A DNA stretch of 40,736 nucleotides, taken from positions 1-40,736 of the forward strand of contig CAYNVN010000038.1 in NCBI GenBank assembly GCA_964400655.1, read 5' to 3'. This DNA is from B16-G9 sp964400655. GTDB lineage: Bacteria > Bacteroidota > Bacteroidia > Bacteroidales > F082. This document shows positions 7,908 through 16,550 of the stretch, piece after piece. Below the pieces are notes generated by a model. That model made no database searches. It was not told where the DNA came from and worked only from the letters and a program-made list of their open reading frames with translations. Every line of letters begins with the position of its first letter. Position 1 is the stretch's first letter. The position numbers and the translations under genes are program-made.

Positions 7908-7953
7908 AAAGGCTAAAGGTTAACGTAAATGTGTGCATTAACCTTTAGCCTTT
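7908..7953 (+). repeat. 16-bp perfect inverted repeat between tRNA-Tyr and tRNA-Gly
   Basis: AAAGGCTAAAGGTTAA (7908-7923) and TTAACCTTTAGCCTTT (7938-7953) are exact reverse complements around a 14-base loop. No T-run follows, so a classical terminator is unlikely. It could be a processing hairpin separating the tRNA precursors or a dispersed palindromic repeat. Confidence 0.85.
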
Positions 7954-7965
7954 AACCTTGTTTAA

Positions 7966-8038
7966 GCGGGAGTAGCTCATCCGGTAGAGCGACAGCCTTC
8001 CAAGCTGTAGGTGGCGGGTTCGAGTCCCGTCTCCCGCT
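7966..8038 (+). tRNA. trnG: tRNA-Gly (anticodon UCC)
   Basis: 73 bases. Acceptor GCGGGAG pairs with CTCCCGC; anticodon stem ACAGC/GCTGT with loop CTTCCAA (TCC); T arm GCGGGTTCGAGTCCCGT. The discriminator is T, and CCA follows directly at 8039-8041, so this is the only tRNA here with a genomically encoded CCA. Confidence 0.97.
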
Positions 8039-8049
8039 CCAGGTTTTAA

Positions 8050-8121
8050 GCCGGGGTAGCTCAGGGGTAGAGCGCTTCCTTGGTAAGGAAGAGGTCACGA
8101 GTTCAATTCTCGTCCTCGGCT
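8050..8121 (+). tRNA. trnT: tRNA-Thr (anticodon GGU)
   Basis: 72 bases. Acceptor GCCGGGG pairs with CCTCGGC (one G-U pair); anticodon stem CTTCC/GGAAG with loop TTGGTAA (GGT). CCA is not encoded. It ends 51 bases before the tuf ATG and is probably cut out of the same transcript. Confidence 0.97.
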
Positions 8122-8172
8122 CGATAAAAAAACAGTGAAGTAACATTATTATTTTTAAAAACAAGTTTTGAT

Positions 8173-9360
8173 ATGGCTAAAGAAAAATTCGAACGTTCCA
8201 AACCGCACGTAAATATTGGAACTATTGGTCACGTTGACCACGGTAAAACAACCTTAACGGCTGCCATTACTCTTACTCTGCAAGATGAAGGTTTGGCAGA
8301 ATTTAAGTCATTTGATTCAATCGATAACGCTCCTGAAGAAAAGGAAAGAGGTATTACCATTAATACTGCTCACGTTGAGTATGAAACAAAAAACCGTCAC
8401 TACGCTCACGTTGACTGTCCCGGTCACGCTGACTACGTTAAAAACATGGTAACAGGTGCTGCCCAGATGGACGGTGCTATTCTCGTTGTGGCTGCAACCG
8501 ATGGTCCTATGCCTCAAACCCGTGAGCACATCCTGCTCGCTCGTCAGGTTGGTGTACCGCGTCTGGTTGTTTTCATGAACAAAGTTGACATGGTTGATGA
8601 CGAAGAATTGCTTGAACTGGTTGACATGGAAATCCGTGACCTGTTGAGCTTCTACGATTTCGACGGTGATAACACTCCTGTTATTCAGGGTTCAGCTCTT
8701 GGCGGACTTAACGGTGAGCCTAAATGGGTTGAAAAAATTCATGAATTGATGGATGCCTGCGACGAGTGGATTCCGTTGCCGGAACGCGACGATCAGAAAC
8801 CATTCCTGATGCCTATTGAGGACGTATTCTCAATTACAGGTCGTGGTACCGTTGCTACCGGAAGAATTGAAACCGGTATCATCCACACAGGAGACCCTGT
8901 TGACATTATTGGTATGGGTGCCGAAAAACTCAAATCAGTTGTTACCGGAGTTGAAATGTTCCGTAAAATTCTTGATACAGGTATGGCCGGTGACAACGCT
9001 GGTTTGTTGCTCCGTGGTATCGACAAAAATGAAATTCGTCGTGGTATGGTTATCGCCGCTCCCGGTTCGGTAACTCCTCACAAACATTTCAAAGCCGAGG
9101 TTTATATCCTGAAAAAAGAAGAAGGTGGTCGTCACACTCCTTTCCACAACAGATATCGTCCTCAGTTCTATTTCAGAACAACCGACGTTACCGGAGAGAT
9201 TTTCCTTCCTGACGGAGTTGAAATGGTTATGCCCGGTGATAACCTCACCATCGAAGTTAAACTGATCAATGAAATCGCCATGAACAAAGGTCTCCGTTTC
9301 GCTATCCGCGAAGGTGGACGTACCGTTGGTGCCGGTCAGGTAACTGAGATTCTTGACTAA
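8173..9360 (+). CDS. tuf: elongation factor Tu
   Basis: 395 residues, the normal EF-Tu length. The GTPase domain shows GHVDHGKT (19-26), the switch I segment ending in RGITINTAHVEYE, DCPGHADYVKNM, and NKVD for guanine recognition; domains 2 and 3 follow and end with the usual GRTVGAGQVTEILD. EF-Tu delivers aminoacyl-tRNA to the ribosome. It is the last gene of the tRNA-tuf unit and is followed by a strong hairpin at 9381-9424 before tRNA-Trp. The start is the only reasonable ATG. Confidence 0.99.
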   Translation: MAKEKFERSKPHVNIGTIGHVDHGKTTLTAAITLTLQDEGLAEFKSFDSIDNAPEEKERGITINTAHVEYETKNRHYAHVDCPGHADYVKNMVTGAAQMDGAILVVAATDGPMPQTREHILLARQVGVPRLVVFMNKVDMVDDEELLELVDMEIRDLLSFYDFDGDNTPVIQGSALGGLNGEPKWVEKIHELMDACDEWIPLPERDDQKPFLMPIEDVFSITGRGTVATGRIETGIIHTGDPVDIIGMGAEKLKSVVTGVEMFRKILDTGMAGDNAGLLLRGIDKNEIRRGMVIAAPGSVTPHKHFKAEVYILKKEEGGRHTPFHNRYRPQFYFRTTDVTGEIFLPDGVEMVMPGDNLTIEVKLINEIAMNKGLRFAIREGGRTVGAGQVTEILD

Positions 9361-9380
9361 GAAACAGGTAATTAATAAAT

Positions 9381-9424
9381 AGAAACTAAAGGTTTTCTGT
9401 TTCGATGGAAAGCCTTTGGTTTCT
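9381..9424 (+). terminator. 17-bp stem-loop between tuf and tRNA-Trp
   Basis: AGAAACTAAAGGTTTTC (9381-9397) pairs with GAAAGCCTTTGGTTTCT (9408-9424). All 17 positions pair once two U-G wobbles are allowed, with a 10-base loop. The wobbles would pair only as RNA. There is no long T-run afterwards, so it may be a partial terminator or a processing site separating tuf mRNA from tRNA-Trp. Confidence 0.65.
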
Positions 9425-9439
9425 GCTTTTAAAGCAAAC

Positions 9440-9512
9440 ACGGGAGTAGCTCAATTGGTAGAGTAGTGGTCTCCAAAACCATTGGTTGAGGGTTCGAGTC
9501 CTTCCTCCCGTG
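9440..9512 (+). tRNA. trnW: tRNA-Trp (anticodon CCA)
   Basis: 73 bases. Acceptor ACGGGAG pairs with CTCCCGT; anticodon stem GTGGT/ACCAT with loop CTCCAAA (CCA); the T loop is GGTTCGAGTCC. The discriminator G suits bacterial TrpRS. CCA is not encoded. It lies 22 bases upstream of secE, a placement shared by many bacteria. Confidence 0.97.
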
Positions 9513-9534
9513 CAAATTTTTTATAAATACGACA

Positions 9535-9732
9535 ATGGCTAAATTTAGTTTTTCGGCATACATTAAAGAGAGTTACGACGAATGGATGCATAAAGTATCA
9601 TGGCCAACGTGGAGTGAGCTGCAGAACAGTGCAATCGTAGTATCCGTTGCTTCCCTGATAATCGCTTTGGTGGTTTATTTGATGGATATTTCATTCTCAT
9701 CAGTCCTTCAGAAGTTCTATACAATGTTTTAG
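9535..9732 (+). CDS. secE: preprotein translocase subunit SecE
   Basis: A 65-residue, single-spanning SecE of the short bacterial type. The amphipathic helix (YIKESYDEWMHKVSWPTWSE, with the conserved KVSWPT) is followed by one membrane helix (SAIVVSVASLIIALVVYLM). SecE clamps SecY in the protein-conducting channel. The setting between tRNA-Trp and nusG confirms it. Confidence 0.97.
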   Translation: MAKFSFSAYIKESYDEWMHKVSWPTWSELQNSAIVVSVASLIIALVVYLMDISFSSVLQKFYTMF

Positions 9733-9807
9733 AACTTTTTTAAGGATTAGCATTGTTCTAACCTTATTATATATTAACTGTTTATAACTAATTCAATTTC
9801 CCGCAAA

Positions 9808-10353
9808 ATGAGCGAAAAATCAGGAAGAAGATGGTACGTTGTCAGGGCTATTAGTGGCAAAGAAAAAAAGGTAAAGGAATACCTTGAGAACGAAATCAAC
9901 CGACTCAACCTTCAGGAGTACATTACGCAAATTCTGATCCCTACGGAAAAGGTTTACCAAATCCGTAAAGGAAAAAAGATCAGTAAGGAACGTAACTATT
10001 TCCCGGGGTATGTCCTGATTGAAGCGGAACTTACCGGAGAAATTCCCCACATTATCAAAAACATACCCGATGTTCTCGGGTTTCTTGGTACACGTGGAGA
10101 ACCGGAACCCATCAGACCGGCAGAAGTTAAACGAATCCTCGGAAAAGTTGACGAACTGGCTGAACAGGGTGAAGAGGTAAACATTCCGTTTATCGTGGGC
10201 GAAACCGTTACAGTGGTCGATGGACCTTTTAACAGTTTCAGTGGAATCATCGAAGAGATTGACGAAGAGAAGAAAAAACTGAGAGTGATGGTCAAAATCT
10301 TCGGTAGAAAAACACCCCTCGAACTTGGCTTTATGCAAGTGGAAAAAGAATAG
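9808..10353 (+). CDS. nusG: transcription termination/antitermination protein NusG
   Basis: 181 residues. The N-terminal NGN domain (RRWYVVRAISGKEKKVKEYL, then FPGYVLIEAEL near 65-75) binds the polymerase clamp. The C-terminal KOW domain (about 130-170, GETVTVVDGPFNSFSGIIEE) contacts Rho or ribosomal S10. Length matches housekeeping NusG and there is no insertion. It lies in the standard secE-nusG-rplK order. Confidence 0.98.
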   Translation: MSEKSGRRWYVVRAISGKEKKVKEYLENEINRLNLQEYITQILIPTEKVYQIRKGKKISKERNYFPGYVLIEAELTGEIPHIIKNIPDVLGFLGTRGEPEPIRPAEVKRILGKVDELAEQGEEVNIPFIVGETVTVVDGPFNSFSGIIEEIDEEKKKLRVMVKIFGRKTPLELGFMQVEKE

Positions 10354-10398
10354 TCAATAGTTATAAACGCATTATCAATTTTAAACATTAGGTTTAAA

Positions 10399-10845
10399 AT
10401 GGCAAAAGAAGTAAGTGGATTAATAAAATTACAGATCAGAGGAGGCGCTGCAAACCCCTCCCCGCCGGTAGGACCAGCACTTGGTGCCAAAGGTGTTAAC
10501 ATCATGGAGTTCTGTAAACAGTTTAATGCCCGTACACAGGAACAGGCCGGTAAGGTTATTCCTGTTATCATTACTGTTTACAAAGATAAATCCTTCGATT
10601 TTATCATCAAAACACCACCGGTAGCCGTTCAGATTTTAGAAGCTCTTAAATTAAAAAAGGGCTCGGCTGAACCAAACCGTGTTAAAGTTGGTACCTTAAC
10701 CTGGGATCAGGTGCGCGAAATTGCCGAAGCAAAAATGAAAGATTTAAACGCTTTCACCGTTGAGTCGGCCATGCACATGGTAGCAGGTACTGCCCGGAGT
10801 ATGGGAGTTAAGGTAAAAGGTGATTTTCCCGAAGTATCTAATTAA
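10399..10845 (+). CDS. rplK: 50S ribosomal protein L11
   Basis: 148 residues with the diagnostic PSPPVGPALGAKGVNIMEFC segment and a C-terminal rRNA-binding domain containing LNAFTVESAMHMVAGTARSMG. L11 forms the GTPase-associated centre with 23S rRNA and L10. It follows nusG by 45 bases and precedes rplA by 28. Confidence 0.99.
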   Translation: MAKEVSGLIKLQIRGGAANPSPPVGPALGAKGVNIMEFCKQFNARTQEQAGKVIPVIITVYKDKSFDFIIKTPPVAVQILEALKLKKGSAEPNRVKVGTLTWDQVREIAEAKMKDLNAFTVESAMHMVAGTARSMGVKVKGDFPEVSN

Positions 10846-10873
10846 TTAACACTCTAAAAAGAGGAGGAGAATT

Positions 10874-11569
10874 ATGGCAAAATTGTCAAAAAAACACAAA
10901 GAAGCTTTAGCCAGATTCGACAAACAGAAAGAGTACTCCCTTGCAGAGGCCGTTAAACTTGTAAAAGATATTACTTATACAAAATTTGACGCTTCTGTTG
11001 ACTTGAGTGTACGTTTGGGCGTTGACCCGCGTAAAGCCAATCAAATGGTGAGAGGTTCGGTAACCCTTCCCCATGGAACCGGTAAAGACGTGAAGGTTCT
11101 CGTGCTGTGTACACCCGATAAGGAAGACGAAGCTAAAGCTGCCGGTGCCGACTACGTTGGTTTGGATGACTACATCCAAAAAATCAAAGGTGGTTGGACC
11201 GACGTTGACGTGGTAATTACCATGCCGAGCGTTATGCCTAAAGTTGGTGCTCTGGGCCGTATTTTAGGACCAAGAGGCCTTATGCCTAACCCTAAAACCG
11301 GTACGGTAACCATGGAAGTAGGTAAAGCTGTTACCGCAGCTAAAGCCGGTAAAATCGACTTTAAAGTTGATAAATACGGTATCATTCATTCAGCCGTTGG
11401 TAAAGTTAGTTTTGATGACCAAAAACTCATCGAAAACATCAATGAGCTTATGAATACCATTATCAAACTTAAACCGTCGTCGGCTAAAGGTACTTACGTT
11501 AAAAGTGTACACCTTTCAAGCACTATGAGCCCCGGAATCAAAATTGATGACAAAACGGCTACCGCTTAA
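10874..11569 (+). CDS. rplA: 50S ribosomal protein L1
   Basis: 231 residues, normal for bacterial L1, with the family signature MPKVGALGRILGPRGLMPNP and a following KTGTVT. L1 forms the mobile L1 stalk and in many bacteria also represses its own rplKA message. The start is supported by a purine-rich AGGAGGAGAATT immediately upstream. It is followed 24 bases later by rplJ. Confidence 0.99.
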   Translation: MAKLSKKHKEALARFDKQKEYSLAEAVKLVKDITYTKFDASVDLSVRLGVDPRKANQMVRGSVTLPHGTGKDVKVLVLCTPDKEDEAKAAGADYVGLDDYIQKIKGGWTDVDVVITMPSVMPKVGALGRILGPRGLMPNPKTGTVTMEVGKAVTAAKAGKIDFKVDKYGIIHSAVGKVSFDDQKLIENINELMNTIIKLKPSSAKGTYVKSVHLSSTMSPGIKIDDKTATA

Positions 11570-11593
11570 TTGGTAAAAACAAAGTAAAACACT

Positions 11594-12115
11594 ATGAGGA
11601 AAGAAGAAAAAAAAGCTCTTATCGACTCTATGTCAGTTCAGCTTGCTGAAACATCCAACCTGTATCTTACCGACATCTCAGGAATGAATGCCGAAGATAC
11701 CAGCAACCTCAGAAGATTATGTTTTAAATACGGCATCACCATGCGCGTTGTTAAAAACACCCTTCTGCAAAAAGCTATGGATGCCGCTGACAGAGACTTC
11801 GGTGAGCTATACGAAGTTCTTAAAGGAAATACTGCTGTTATGTTTACGGAAACCGGTAATGCTCCGGCAAAACTGATTAAAGAGTTCCGTAAAAAATCAG
11901 AACGTCCAATCCTGAAAGCCGCCTATATTGAGGAAATGACCTATATAGGTGACGAGCAGCTGGACTTTTTGGTGGCAATCAAATCGCGCGAAGAACTCAT
12001 CGCCGATGTTATTGCCCTGTTGCAGTCGCCTGTTAAGAATGTTATGGGTGCATTACAATCCGGCGGCCACAAGCTTTCCGGAATTCTTGAAACTTTATCC
12101 GAAAAAAGCGAATAA
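11594..12115 (+). CDS. rplJ: 50S ribosomal protein L10
   Basis: 173 residues. MRKEEKKALIDSMSVQLAET and MRVVKNTLLQKAMD are typical of the L10 rRNA-binding domain, and a C-terminal helix (VKNVMGALQSGGHKLSGILE) anchors L7/L12 dimers. The gap to rplA is only 24 bases, leaving no room for the long E. coli-type L10 leader, so any autoregulatory site must lie elsewhere or be absent. Confidence 0.98.
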   Translation: MRKEEKKALIDSMSVQLAETSNLYLTDISGMNAEDTSNLRRLCFKYGITMRVVKNTLLQKAMDAADRDFGELYEVLKGNTAVMFTETGNAPAKLIKEFRKKSERPILKAAYIEEMTYIGDEQLDFLVAIKSREELIADVIALLQSPVKNVMGALQSGGHKLSGILETLSEKSE

Positions 12116-12181
12116 GGTATTTATATACAGATAATTTTTAGATATTTTTTTTGAATCAAATTAACTTAAAACTATAATAAA

Positions 12182-12556
12182 ATGGCAGATTTAAAAGCAT
12201 TTGCAGAACAATTGGTAAACTTAACTGTTAAAGAAGTTAACGAACTGGCTGAAATTTTAAAAGAAGAGTACGGCATTGAGCCTGCTGCTGCAGCTGTTGC
12301 TGTTGCAGGTCCTGCTGCCGCCGGTGCTGAAGAAGCTGAAGAGCAAACAGCATTCGACGTAATTTTGAAAGCTCCCGGTCAGTCGAAACTTGCCGTTGTT
12401 AAACTGGTTAAAGAATTAACCAGCCTTGGACTGAAAGAATCCAAAGAATTGGTTGACTCAGCACCTGCAGCTATTAAAGAAGGTGTAACCAAAGATGAAG
12501 CTGAAGCACTGAAAACACAGCTCGAAGGAGCCGGTGCCGAAGTAGAGATCAAATAA
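12182..12556 (+). CDS. rplL: 50S ribosomal protein L7/L12
   Basis: 124 residues: an N-terminal dimerisation helix region (1-30), an Ala-rich hinge (about 34-50) and the C-terminal factor-binding domain (TAFDVILKAPGQSKLAVVKL, then GLKESKELVDSAP). It forms the flexible ribosomal stalk that recruits GTPase factors. A long hairpin lies between it and rpoB. Confidence 0.99.
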   Translation: MADLKAFAEQLVNLTVKEVNELAEILKEEYGIEPAAAAVAVAGPAAAGAEEAEEQTAFDVILKAPGQSKLAVVKLVKELTSLGLKESKELVDSAPAAIKEGVTKDEAEALKTQLEGAGAEVEIK

Positions 12557-12576
12557 CGATCGACATATAATTTTTT

Positions 12577-12623
12577 ATAGGCTTAACCTCTACCCCTTTT
12601 TGGGGCTAGAGGTTTATGCCTAT
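12577..12623 (+). promoter_or_regulatory. long stem-loop in the rplL-rpoB spacer
   Basis: Bases 12577-12596 fold onto 12602-12623 with about 18 pairs: ATAGGC/GCCTAT at the base, AACCTCTA/TAGAGGTT in the middle and CCCC/GGGG at the tip around a five-T loop. There are only small interruptions. No T-run follows, so it is probably an attenuator, mRNA-processing or stability element that sets rpoBC expression relative to the ribosomal proteins. Confidence 0.7.
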
Positions 12624-12705
12624 CTGTTCTTTAACATCGTTCTTTCAATAATACGTGGTGGTTTTTTATCACCAAAATTTGTTTGTAACCTAAAAACTAT
12701 AAGCC

Positions 12706-15700
12706 TTGGCTGAGATCAAAAACGAAAGAATCAGTTTCGCATCCATTAAAAATCAACTGCCCTATCCTGATTTCCTCGATATTCAGTTGAAATCGTTTCA
12801 GGACTTCTTCCAGTTGGAAACGAATCCTGATAACAGAAAAAACGAAGGCCTTTACAGGGTTTTTGATGAAAACTTTCCCATCACCGATGCGAGAAATAAT
12901 TTTGTACTGGAGTTTCTGGATTATTTTATCGATCCCCCACGCTATACCGCCGAAGAGTGCCTCGAGCGTGGTTTAACATACAGTGTGCCTCTTAAGGCAA
13001 AATTAAAACTTTATTGTACCGACCCCGAACACGAAGACTTCGAAACCATTGTTCAGGATGTTTATCTGGGAATGATCCCTTACATGACACCCAAAGGAAC
13101 ATTCGTTATTAACGGTGCCGAACGTGTTATCGTTTCGCAGTTACACCGTTCTCCCGGCGTGTTCTTCGGTCAAAACCGGCATGCCAACGGTACAATGCTC
13201 TATTCTGCACGAATCATCCCCTTTAAAGGTTCGTGGATGGAGTTTTCAACCGACATCAATAACGTGATGTATGCGTACATCGACCGTAAAAAGAAGATGC
13301 CGGTTACCACACTTTTACGTGCCATCGGTTACGAAAGTGATAAAGACATTTTAGAGATATTTGACCTTGCCGATGAAATTAAAGTTAGTAAAGCCGGATT
13401 AAAACGTGTTCTTGGCCGCCGTTTGGCAGCCCGTGTTGTACGTTCGTGGTTCGAAGACTTTGTTGATGAAGAAACCGGTGAAGTGGTTACCATTGAAAGA
13501 AATGATGTTATCATCGAACGTGAAACCATTCTGGAAACCGAACATATCGAGCAAATCATCGACGCAGGTGTAAAAACCATCCTGCTTCATAAAGATGATG
13601 CTACGGCCAACGAATTCCAGATTGTTTTCAACACCCTTCAAAAAGATACCACCAACTCCGAAAAAGAGGCTGTTGAGTACATCTACTTCCAGTTAAGGAA
13701 TGCCCTTCCTCCCGATGAAGAGACAGCACGTGGTATATTTGAAAAACTTTTCTTCTCCGAAAAACGTTACGACCTCGGTGAAGTAGGCCGTTACCGTATC
13801 AATAAAAAACTGGAGCTTAACACACCCGACGATGTACGTGTTCTTACCAAAGAAGACATCATCCTTATTATTAAACACCTCATTAAACTGGCCAACCAAA
13901 AAACATTGGTGGATGATATCGATCACCTCTCCAATCGTAGGGTCAGAACCGTTGGTGAACAGCTCTATTCGCAATTTGGCGTAGGTTTGGCACGTATGGC
14001 ACGTACCATTCGTGAGCGTATGAATGTTCGCGACAACGAGGTATTTACTCCCACCGATCTTATTAACGCCAAAACATTGTCCTCCGTTATCAACTCATTT
14101 TTCGGAACCAATGCCCTGTCGCAGTTTATGGATCAAACCAACCCGCTGTCGGAAATTACGCACAAGCGCAGAATTTCGGCTTTAGGGCCCGGTGGTCTGT
14201 CGCGTGAAAGAGCCGGTTTTGAGGTTCGTGACGTTCACTATACCCACTACGGAAGACTTTGTACCATCGAAACCCCAGAGGGACCGAACATCGGTCTTAT
14301 CTCGTCACTTTGTGTATATGCCAAAATCAATGAACTCGGATTTATTGAAACCCCGTATCGCAAAGTTGAAACCGGAAAAATCGATTTCAATCATCCTCCC
14401 ATCTATCTTAGTGCCGAGGAGGAAGAAGATAAAATTATTGCTCAGGCAAACACCATTGTTAGCGATGACGGCCGTTTTGTAAACGAAAAGGTAAAAGTTC
14501 GTTATCAGGCCGATTACCCCATCACCCCGCGTGAAGAGGTGGATATGATCGACATCGCCCCCAACCAGATTGCCTCCATTGCAGCTTCGCTCATCCCCTT
14601 CCTTGAGCACGACGATGCCAACCGTGCATTGATGGGATCGAACATGATGCGTCAGGCTGTACCATTGCTCAATGCCGAAGCACCTATTGTAGGTACGGGA
14701 ATTGAAAAATTTGTTGCCCGCGACTCGCGTGTACTTATCAATGCCGAAGGCGACGGTATTGTTGAATATGTTGATGCCGACAAAATCATCATCCGTTACA
14801 ACCGCGATGAGCTTGAAAGACTGGTAAGCTTTGACGATGACCTGAAAACATACTTCTTAACCAAGTTCCAGCGCACCAACCAAAACACATCCATTAACCT
14901 GCGTCCCATCGTCAGAAAAGGCGATAAAGTTTCCAAAGGTCAGGTATTGTGCGAAGGTTATGCCACCAACAACGGCGAACTCGCTCTGGGTCGTAACCTT
15001 AAAGTGGCTTTCATGCCCTGGAAAGGTTACAACTACGAGGATGCCATTGTTATTTCGGAACGCATTATTAAAGATGACGTGTTTACTTCGGTACACATCG
15101 AAGAATTTACCCTTGATGTTCGCGATACCAAACGCGGTATCGAAGAACTTACCAACGATATTCCCAACGTTAGTGCCGAAGCCACCAAAGACCTCGATGA
15201 AAACGGACTTATCCGTATTGGTGCCGAAGTTACCGACGGTGATATACTGATTGGAAAAATTACGCCCAAAGGAGAAAGCGACCCTACCCCTGAGGAGAAA
15301 CTGCTTCGTGCAATCTTTGGCGACAAAGCCGGCGATGTTAAAAATGCTTCGTTGAAAGCACCGCCTTCAATGCAGGGTGTTGTTATCAGCAAACATCTTT
15401 TCTCAAGAGCCGCAAAAAATTCTATCTCAAAAGCCAAAGAGAAAGAGATTATTGCAGGTTTGGAAGAAGAGTATCAAAAATACTTCTCCGACCTGAAAGC
15501 AAAACTTATTGATAAACTTACCGTGCTTATCTCAAACAGAACATCACAGGGAGTTTACAATACGTTCGGCGAAATGGTTGTGCCGCAAAAAACCAAATTT
15601 ACACAGAAAATTTTGCAGGGACTTGATTTCACCAATATCAATCCTGATAAATGGACAACCGATAAAGGTAAAAACGAGCTGGTAAAAACCCTTATCAACA

Positions 15701-16512
15701 ACTATAACATTAAGTATAAGGAGTTGATGGGTGTATTAAACCGTAAGAAATTTGTTGCCACCGTTGGCGACGAGCTTCCTAACGGCATTGTACAAATGGC
15801 CAAAGTTTACATTGCTAAAAAACGTAAGCTAAAAGTGGGTGATAAAATGGCCGGTCGTCACGGAAACAAAGGTATTGTATCGCGTATTGTTCGTGAAGAA
15901 GATATGCCGTTCCTCGAAGACGGAACACCCGTTGACATCGTTCTCAACCCGCTGGGTGTACCTTCGCGAATGAACCTCGGTCAGATTTACGAAACCGTAC
16001 TTGCATGGGCAGGAAAAGAACTGGGACTTAAATTCAGCACCCCCATTTTTGACGGAGCCCATATTGATGAAATCAATGAGTACATGGAAAAAGCCGGTTT
16101 ACCCGAAAACGGACGGGTTTATCTGTACGACGGCAGCACCGGTGAAAAATTTGACCAGCCAGCAACCGTTGGATACATCTACATGCTTAAACTGCACCAC
16201 CTTGTTGACGACAAGATGCACGCACGTTCAATAGGCCCCTACTCCCTCATTACCCAGCAACCACTTGGCGGTAAAGCCCAGTTTGGAGGCCAGCGTTTTG
16301 GTGAGATGGAGGTTTGGGCACTGGAAGCTTTCGGTGCATCCAACATTTTGCAGGAAATCCTTACCGTTAAATCGGACGATGTTGTTGGTCGTGCAAAGGC
16401 CTACGAAGCAATAGTTAAAGGTGAGAATATGCCAACACCCAACGTTCCCGAATCATTCAATGTATTGGTTCACGAACTGAGAGGTCTTGGACTGGAACTC
16501 AACTTCGACTAA
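12706..16512 (+). CDS. rpoB: RNA polymerase beta subunit
   Basis: 1268 residues, typical for Bacteroidota RpoB. The rifampicin-pocket region reads LSQFMDQTNPLSEITHKRR then ISALGPGGLSRERAGFEV, with wild-type Gln, Asp, His and Ser at the usual resistance positions. The C-terminal switch/clamp region is intact (QPLGGKAQFGGQRFGEMEVW). The only usable start is TTG at 12706: an in-frame TAA lies at 12700-12702, and the next residues (AEIKNERISFAS) align with the usual N-terminus. It is followed by rpoC after 38 bases. Confidence 0.98.
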   Translation: MAEIKNERISFASIKNQLPYPDFLDIQLKSFQDFFQLETNPDNRKNEGLYRVFDENFPITDARNNFVLEFLDYFIDPPRYTAEECLERGLTYSVPLKAKLKLYCTDPEHEDFETIVQDVYLGMIPYMTPKGTFVINGAERVIVSQLHRSPGVFFGQNRHANGTMLYSARIIPFKGSWMEFSTDINNVMYAYIDRKKKMPVTTLLRAIGYESDKDILEIFDLADEIKVSKAGLKRVLGRRLAARVVRSWFEDFVDEETGEVVTIERNDVIIERETILETEHIEQIIDAGVKTILLHKDDATANEFQIVFNTLQKDTTNSEKEAVEYIYFQLRNALPPDEETARGIFEKLFFSEKRYDLGEVGRYRINKKLELNTPDDVRVLTKEDIILIIKHLIKLANQKTLVDDIDHLSNRRVRTVGEQLYSQFGVGLARMARTIRERMNVRDNEVFTPTDLINAKTLSSVINSFFGTNALSQFMDQTNPLSEITHKRRISALGPGGLSRERAGFEVRDVHYTHYGRLCTIETPEGPNIGLISSLCVYAKINELGFIETPYRKVETGKIDFNHPPIYLSAEEEEDKIIAQANTIVSDDGRFVNEKVKVRYQADYPITPREEVDMIDIAPNQIASIAASLIPFLEHDDANRALMGSNMMRQAVPLLNAEAPIVGTGIEKFVARDSRVLINAEGDGIVEYVDADKIIIRYNRDELERLVSFDDDLKTYFLTKFQRTNQNTSINLRPIVRKGDKVSKGQVLCEGYATNNGELALGRNLKVAFMPWKGYNYEDAIVISERIIKDDVFTSVHIEEFTLDVRDTKRGIEELTNDIPNVSAEATKDLDENGLIRIGAEVTDGDILIGKITPKGESDPTPEEKLLRAIFGDKAGDVKNASLKAPPSMQGVVISKHLFSRAAKNSISKAKEKEIIAGLEEEYQKYFSDLKAKLIDKLTVLISNRTSQGVYNTFGEMVVPQKTKFTQKILQGLDFTNINPDKWTTDKGKNELVKTLINNYNIKYKELMGVLNRKKFVATVGDELPNGIVQMAKVYIAKKRKLKVGDKMAGRHGNKGIVSRIVREEDMPFLEDGTPVDIVLNPLGVPSRMNLGQIYETVLAWAGKELGLKFSTPIFDGAHIDEINEYMEKAGLPENGRVYLYDGSTGEKFDQPATVGYIYMLKLHHLVDDKMHARSIGPYSLITQQPLGGKAQFGGQRFGEMEVWALEAFGASNILQEILTVKSDDVVGRAKAYEAIVKGENMPTPNVPESFNVLVHELRGLGLELNFD

Positions 16513-16550
16513 TATTTAATTTTTTTTGATAATAAAATAACTATCAATAT

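Noticed and set aside
9820..10338. 172-codon minus-strand open frame
   Set aside because: Antisense to nusG over nearly its whole length; Phe/Ser/Asp-rich shadow with no promoter or family signature.
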